Origin: Mycobacterium sp. 852013-50091_SCH5140682
GTDB lineage: Bacteria; Actinomycetota; Actinomycetes; Mycobacteriales; Mycobacteriaceae
Assembly (NCBI RefSeq): GCF_001665685.1
Contig: NZ_LZTB01000088.1
Location: 1-64,000, forward strand
Reading direction: 5' to 3'
Length of the DNA: 64,000 nucleotides
A program made the position numbers and the translations under genes. Below the pieces are notes generated by a model, which ran no database searches, had not been told where the DNA came from, and saw nothing but the letters and a program-made list of their open reading frames with translations. Positions 63,133-64,000 of this stretch are shown here, one piece after another (positions within the stretch are counted from its first letter, which is position 1; every line of letters starts with the position of its first letter).

Positions 63133-64000
63133 GTGGATGGCGAATCGTTCGATGAACGATCCGGCCGCAACGGGGAAATCGATCAGGTGCCGGGTCGGTC
63201 CGGACCGGCTCAGGATCTGTCCGGCCCTCTGGGCTGGCTACAACGGACCAATCACAACCCGGCGCTGATCGGGTTGGTCCGCCGGGTCCGCCGGGCACTG
63301 CCGGGAGACCCCGACTTCGGGGACCCGCTGTCGGCAGCCGGCGAAGGCGGCCCACGTGCCGCGGCCCGGGTGGCCGACCGGTTCCTGGACCGCGACGCGG
63401 CCTCCCGCGAGATGAGCCTGGGCGCCCTGCAGGTATGGCAGGCGCTGACCGAACGGGTGTCTGGCACCCCGGCAAACCCCGAGGTGACGTTGGTCTTCAC
63501 CGACCTTGTCGGCTTCTCGTCGTGGTCGCTGCGCGCCGGCGACGACGCGACGCTGCGGCTCTTGCGCCGGGTGGCCCAGGTGGTCGAACCACCGTTGCTC
63601 GAAGCCGGCGGCCACATCGTCAAGCGCATGGGCGACGGGATGATGGCGGTGTTCTCCAACCCCGTCGTCGCGCTGCGAGCCGTGGTCACCGCGCTCGACG
63701 CGGTGAATTCCGTTGAGGTGGAGGGCTATACACCGCGAATGCGGGTCGGCATGCACACCGGGCGGCCGCAACGCATCGGATCGGACTGGCTCGGTGTTGA
63801 TGTCAACGTCACGGCCCGCGTCATGGAACGCGCCACCAAAGGTGGCCTGATGCTGTCCAACACCACGCTCGACCTGATTCCGGCCGACGAGCTCAGTGCG
63901 CAGGGCCTGACCGTCAAACGGCAACGGTGGCAGGTCTTTTCGTCTCGACCAGACGGGGTGCCCGACGACCTGGTCATATACCGCGTGCGGCTGCCGCGGC
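63133..64000 (+). CDS. Class III adenylate cyclase (Rv1647-like), 3' end cut by the window
   Basis: At least 289 residues, open at the window edge. A short regulatory N-terminus (LGWLQRTNHNPALIGLVRRVRRALPGDPDFGDPL) leads to the class III cyclase domain: TLVFTDLVGFSSWSLRAGDD with the first metal aspartate, GHIVKRMGDGMMAVF with the second, then RVGMHTGRP and VDVNVTARVMERA. It makes cAMP, which the Usp encoded earlier may bind. GTG 63133 is preceded by TACTCT 6 bases upstream, a leaderless start. The end lies outside the window. Confidence 0.93.
   Translation, partial: MDGESFDERSGRNGEIDQVPGRSGPAQDLSGPLGWLQRTNHNPALIGLVRRVRRALPGDPDFGDPLSAAGEGGPRAAARVADRFLDRDAASREMSLGALQVWQALTERVSGTPANPEVTLVFTDLVGFSSWSLRAGDDATLRLLRRVAQVVEPPLLEAGGHIVKRMGDGMMAVFSNPVVALRAVVTALDAVNSVEVEGYTPRMRVGMHTGRPQRIGSDWLGVDVNVTARVMERATKGGLMLSNTTLDLIPADELSAQGLTVKRQRWQVFSSRPDGVPDDLVIYRVRLPR

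Overview
The window looks like chromosome of a rapidly growing mycobacterium (Mycolicibacterium, Mycobacterium smegmatis-like). GC is high throughout. Many genes appear leaderless, with a TANNNT -10 box placed 5 to 8 bases before an ATG or GTG start. The backbone gene order is, as I remember it, that of M. tuberculosis Rv1627c to Rv1647: lipid-transfer thiolase and DUF35 pair, polA, rpsA, coaE, DUF402, uvrB, MFS exporter, universal stress protein, metallo-beta-lactamase-fold hydrolase, uvrA, small protein, membrane esterase, lysX, infC-rpmI-rplT-tsnR, DUF2236 oxygenase and adenylate cyclase. No IS element, prophage or CRISPR array was seen, and there is one tRNA (Cys).

Accessory blocks are inserted between backbone genes. 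From 2.1 to 6.9 kb there is a TetR/LysR-flanked set with two FAD monooxygenases and a hydrolase. From 9.8 to 20.2 kb there are an EamA transporter with a MocR regulator, a low-GC S41 peptidase, a CocE-type hydrolase with a PucR regulator, VOC and LysE proteins, a frameshifted hydrolase and a PrsW-like membrane protease. From 26.4 to 34.0 kb there are a frameshifted esterase, MgtC, DUF899, tRNA-Cys, a UvrA2 paralogue and TesB. From 41.1 to 47.0 kb lies a TPR protein, a CHAT caspase-like protease, a membrane protein and two unknown proteins, with an SOS-like box inside. From 54.5 to 61.9 kb lies a sugar-acid or amino-acid catabolic cluster: GntP permease, KDPG aldolase, amidohydrolase, PLP dehydratase-like enzyme, PfkB kinase, IclR and RidA.

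DNA repair is a theme. uvrB and uvrA both carry the RecA-independent damage promoter (TTGTCRGTG-N8-TANNNT, the PafBC type), polA has a weaker version, and a UvrB-independent UvrA2 and an AlkZ/YcaQ-like winged-helix protein lie nearby. The thiolase/DUF35 pair has an exact KstR operator (cholesterol regulon).

Three genes seem to need non-standard starts: ATC for infC (with a strong Shine-Dalgarno), ATT for the DUF402 gene and CTG for tsnR. The most interesting candidates for new biology are the CHAT/TPR module with its SOS-like box and a complete set of genes that could convert (N-acetyl-)D-glucosaminate to pyruvate and glyceraldehyde 3-phosphate.
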